From the NCBI GenBank assembly GCA_934230055.1, contig CAKQEE010000045.1, positions 1 to 8,020 of the forward strand: a DNA stretch of 8,020 nucleotides, in the 5' to 3' direction. The notes under the pieces are model-generated. The model was not told where the DNA came from and searched no databases. It saw only the letters and a list, made by a program, of their open reading frames with translations. This DNA is from an uncultured Clostridia bacterium (GTDB taxonomy: Bacteria; Bacillota; Clostridia; Christensenellales; Borkfalkiaceae). This document shows, piece by piece, positions 6,921-8,020 of this stretch. Each line of letters starts with the position of its first letter. The first letter of the stretch is position 1. The translations under genes were made by a program, and so were the position numbers.

Positions 6921-6927
6921 AAAGGAG
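6921..6927 (+). promoter_or_regulatory. Ribosome binding site deciding a TTG start
   Basis: AAAGGAG ends 6 bases before TTG at 6934, which is ideal spacing. The first in-frame ATG is near residue 41, already inside the conserved domain, so TTG is the likely start. Confidence 0.8.
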
Positions 6928-6933
6928 TACGTT

Positions 6934-8020
6934 TTGAAAGAAAAATTATCGGCGTTGCTTACCGAAGAAAAGATAAAAGAATTCAGGGCAATTCCCTTTT
7001 GGAGTTGGAACGACGATCTTGAAATTCCCGAACTCGAAAGGCAAATCGAATGGATGAAAAAAGAGGGGTTCGGCGGCTACTTTATGCACGCGCGCGGCGG
7101 ACTTACCACCGAGTACCTCGGCGAAAAATGGTTCGACTGCACGAAAGCCTGTATTGAAAAGGGCGCGAAAGAGGGCATGGAAAGCTGGGCTTACGACGAG
7201 AACGGCTGGCCGAGCGGTTTTGCGGGCGGCAAGCTTTTAAGTGACCCCGAAAATTGCGACCGCTATATCACTCACGAACATGGAGCATACGATAAAGCCG
7301 CAATGGTTTCCTATCGTATAGACGGCGATAAATTCGAGCGCGTTAAAGACGGCGATAATACGGATAGCGGCGAATATCTTAATTTATACGAACATATTTC
7401 CAACTCCACCGCCGATATTTTGAACGGCGAAGTGGTGGATAAATTTATTTCCGAAACGCACGAGCAGTATAAAAAACGCTTCGGCAAAGATTTCGGCGGA
7501 AAGTTGAAAGGCTTTTTTACGGACGAGCCGCAGTATTACAGATGGGGACACCCTTACACGAAGGTTTTGCCTGCGTATTTTAAGGATAAATACGGCGCGG
7601 ATATTTTAGACGGCTTGGGGTTGATGTTTATAGAAAGAGAGGGTTACCGCGCTTTCAGGTATAAATATTGGCTTTCTATGCAAAGCCTTATGCTTACTAA
7701 CTTCGCAAAAAAGATTTACGATTGGTGCAACGAGAGCGGTTGTGAGTTTACGGGGCATTACGTAGAAGAAACGTCTCTTCAATGGCAGGATATGTGTTGC
7801 GCGGGCGTTATGCCCTTTTACGAATACGAAACCATGCCGGGAATGGACCATTTGGGAGACGTTATTTCCGGCGCGGTCGCGCCGAAGCAGCTTGGTTCCG
7901 TTGCGGCGCAGCTCGAAAAAAAACGGGTGCTTACCGAAACCTACGGTTGTTGCGGTTGGGGCGTTGCTCCGCTTACGTTAAAACGAATAGCGGAAAGCCA
8001 GTTCGTTCACGGCGTAAACC
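6934..8020 (+). CDS. GH106-like glycoside hydrolase (alpha-L-rhamnosidase group), 3' truncated
   Basis: The frame is open from TTG 6934 to the window edge (362 codons), with no stop and no frameshift. The N-terminal part begins MKEKLSALLTEEKIKEFRAIPFWSWNDDL. Then come IEWMKKEGFGGYFMHARGGL, WAYDENGWPSGFAGG (85-99, with YDENGWPSG at 87-95), GFFTDEPQ (193-200), TGHYVEE (273-279) and a Cys-rich TYGCCGWGV stretch near the edge. The PFW-W-N-D start, the G-FMHARGGL segment, the YDE-GWPSG motif and the F-DEP motif are the hallmarks I associate with the Glyco_hydro_106 / GH106 group and related unassigned hydrolases of plant and mucus glycans. I see no signal peptide, so the enzyme probably acts inside the cell on imported oligosaccharides. 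The activity (rhamnosidase or other) is inferred from resemblance only; acidic residues E89, E198 and E278 are candidates for catalysis but are not proven. The C-terminal beta domains expected for the family lie beyond the window. Confidence 0.7.
   Translation, partial: MKEKLSALLTEEKIKEFRAIPFWSWNDDLEIPELERQIEWMKKEGFGGYFMHARGGLTTEYLGEKWFDCTKACIEKGAKEGMESWAYDENGWPSGFAGGKLLSDPENCDRYITHEHGAYDKAAMVSYRIDGDKFERVKDGDNTDSGEYLNLYEHISNSTADILNGEVVDKFISETHEQYKKRFGKDFGGKLKGFFTDEPQYYRWGHPYTKVLPAYFKDKYGADILDGLGLMFIEREGYRAFRYKYWLSMQSLMLTNFAKKIYDWCNESGCEFTGHYVEETSLQWQDMCCAGVMPFYEYETMPGMDHLGDVISGAVAPKQLGSVAAQLEKKRVLTETYGCCGWGVAPLTLKRIAESQFVHGVN

Overview
The window looks like chromosomal DNA of an anaerobic Bacillota (Clostridia-type) bacterium, possibly an uncultured gut lineage. 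This rests on three things: a GlgD-type ADP-glucose pyrophosphorylase subunit placed next to glgA and glgP, strong AGGAG-type ribosome binding sites, and AT-rich promoters between genes of moderate GC. The taxonomic guess is inference; there is no rRNA or other marker gene here. All genes lie on the + strand and fall into three transcription units.

Unit 1 (1-6439) is the downstream part of a glycogen operon. It holds the C-terminal end of an ADP-glucose pyrophosphorylase subunit (GlgD-like, entering from the left edge), glycogen synthase GlgA, glycogen phosphorylase GlgP, and a cytoplasmic GH13 alpha-glucan hydrolase of the neopullulanase/cyclomaltodextrinase kind. The spacers are 18, 48 and 8 bases. 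The genes link ADP-glucose supply, chain elongation, phosphorolysis to glucose-1-phosphate and hydrolysis of maltodextrins or branch stubs, so storage and recovery of glucose are probably co-transcribed. No branching enzyme (glgB) is visible in the window. A small hairpin with a T-rich tail ends the unit.

Unit 2 (about 6484-6814) is a single-gene unit for acyl carrier protein (acpP). It has its own good sigma-70-type promoter, a near-consensus ribosome binding site and a clear intrinsic terminator.

Unit 3 (from about 6858 to the right edge) begins with an imperfect stem-loop and a possible promoter. It then enters a large glycoside hydrolase resembling the GH106 / Glyco_hydro_106 (alpha-L-rhamnosidase) group, read from a TTG start and cut off by the window edge.

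The most unusual item is GlgA. It carries an N-terminal extension of about 118 residues. The first 80 are lysine/alanine/threonine-rich and strongly basic, like a histone H1-type tail, fused to an otherwise normal-length GT5 synthase. In the same protein, two normally conserved substrate-pocket positions differ: Ala in place of Lys in the KxGGL motif, and Glu in place of His before the N-D-W motif. I see no CRISPR array, IS element, tRNA or phage gene, and nothing that amounts to a wholly new multi-gene system.
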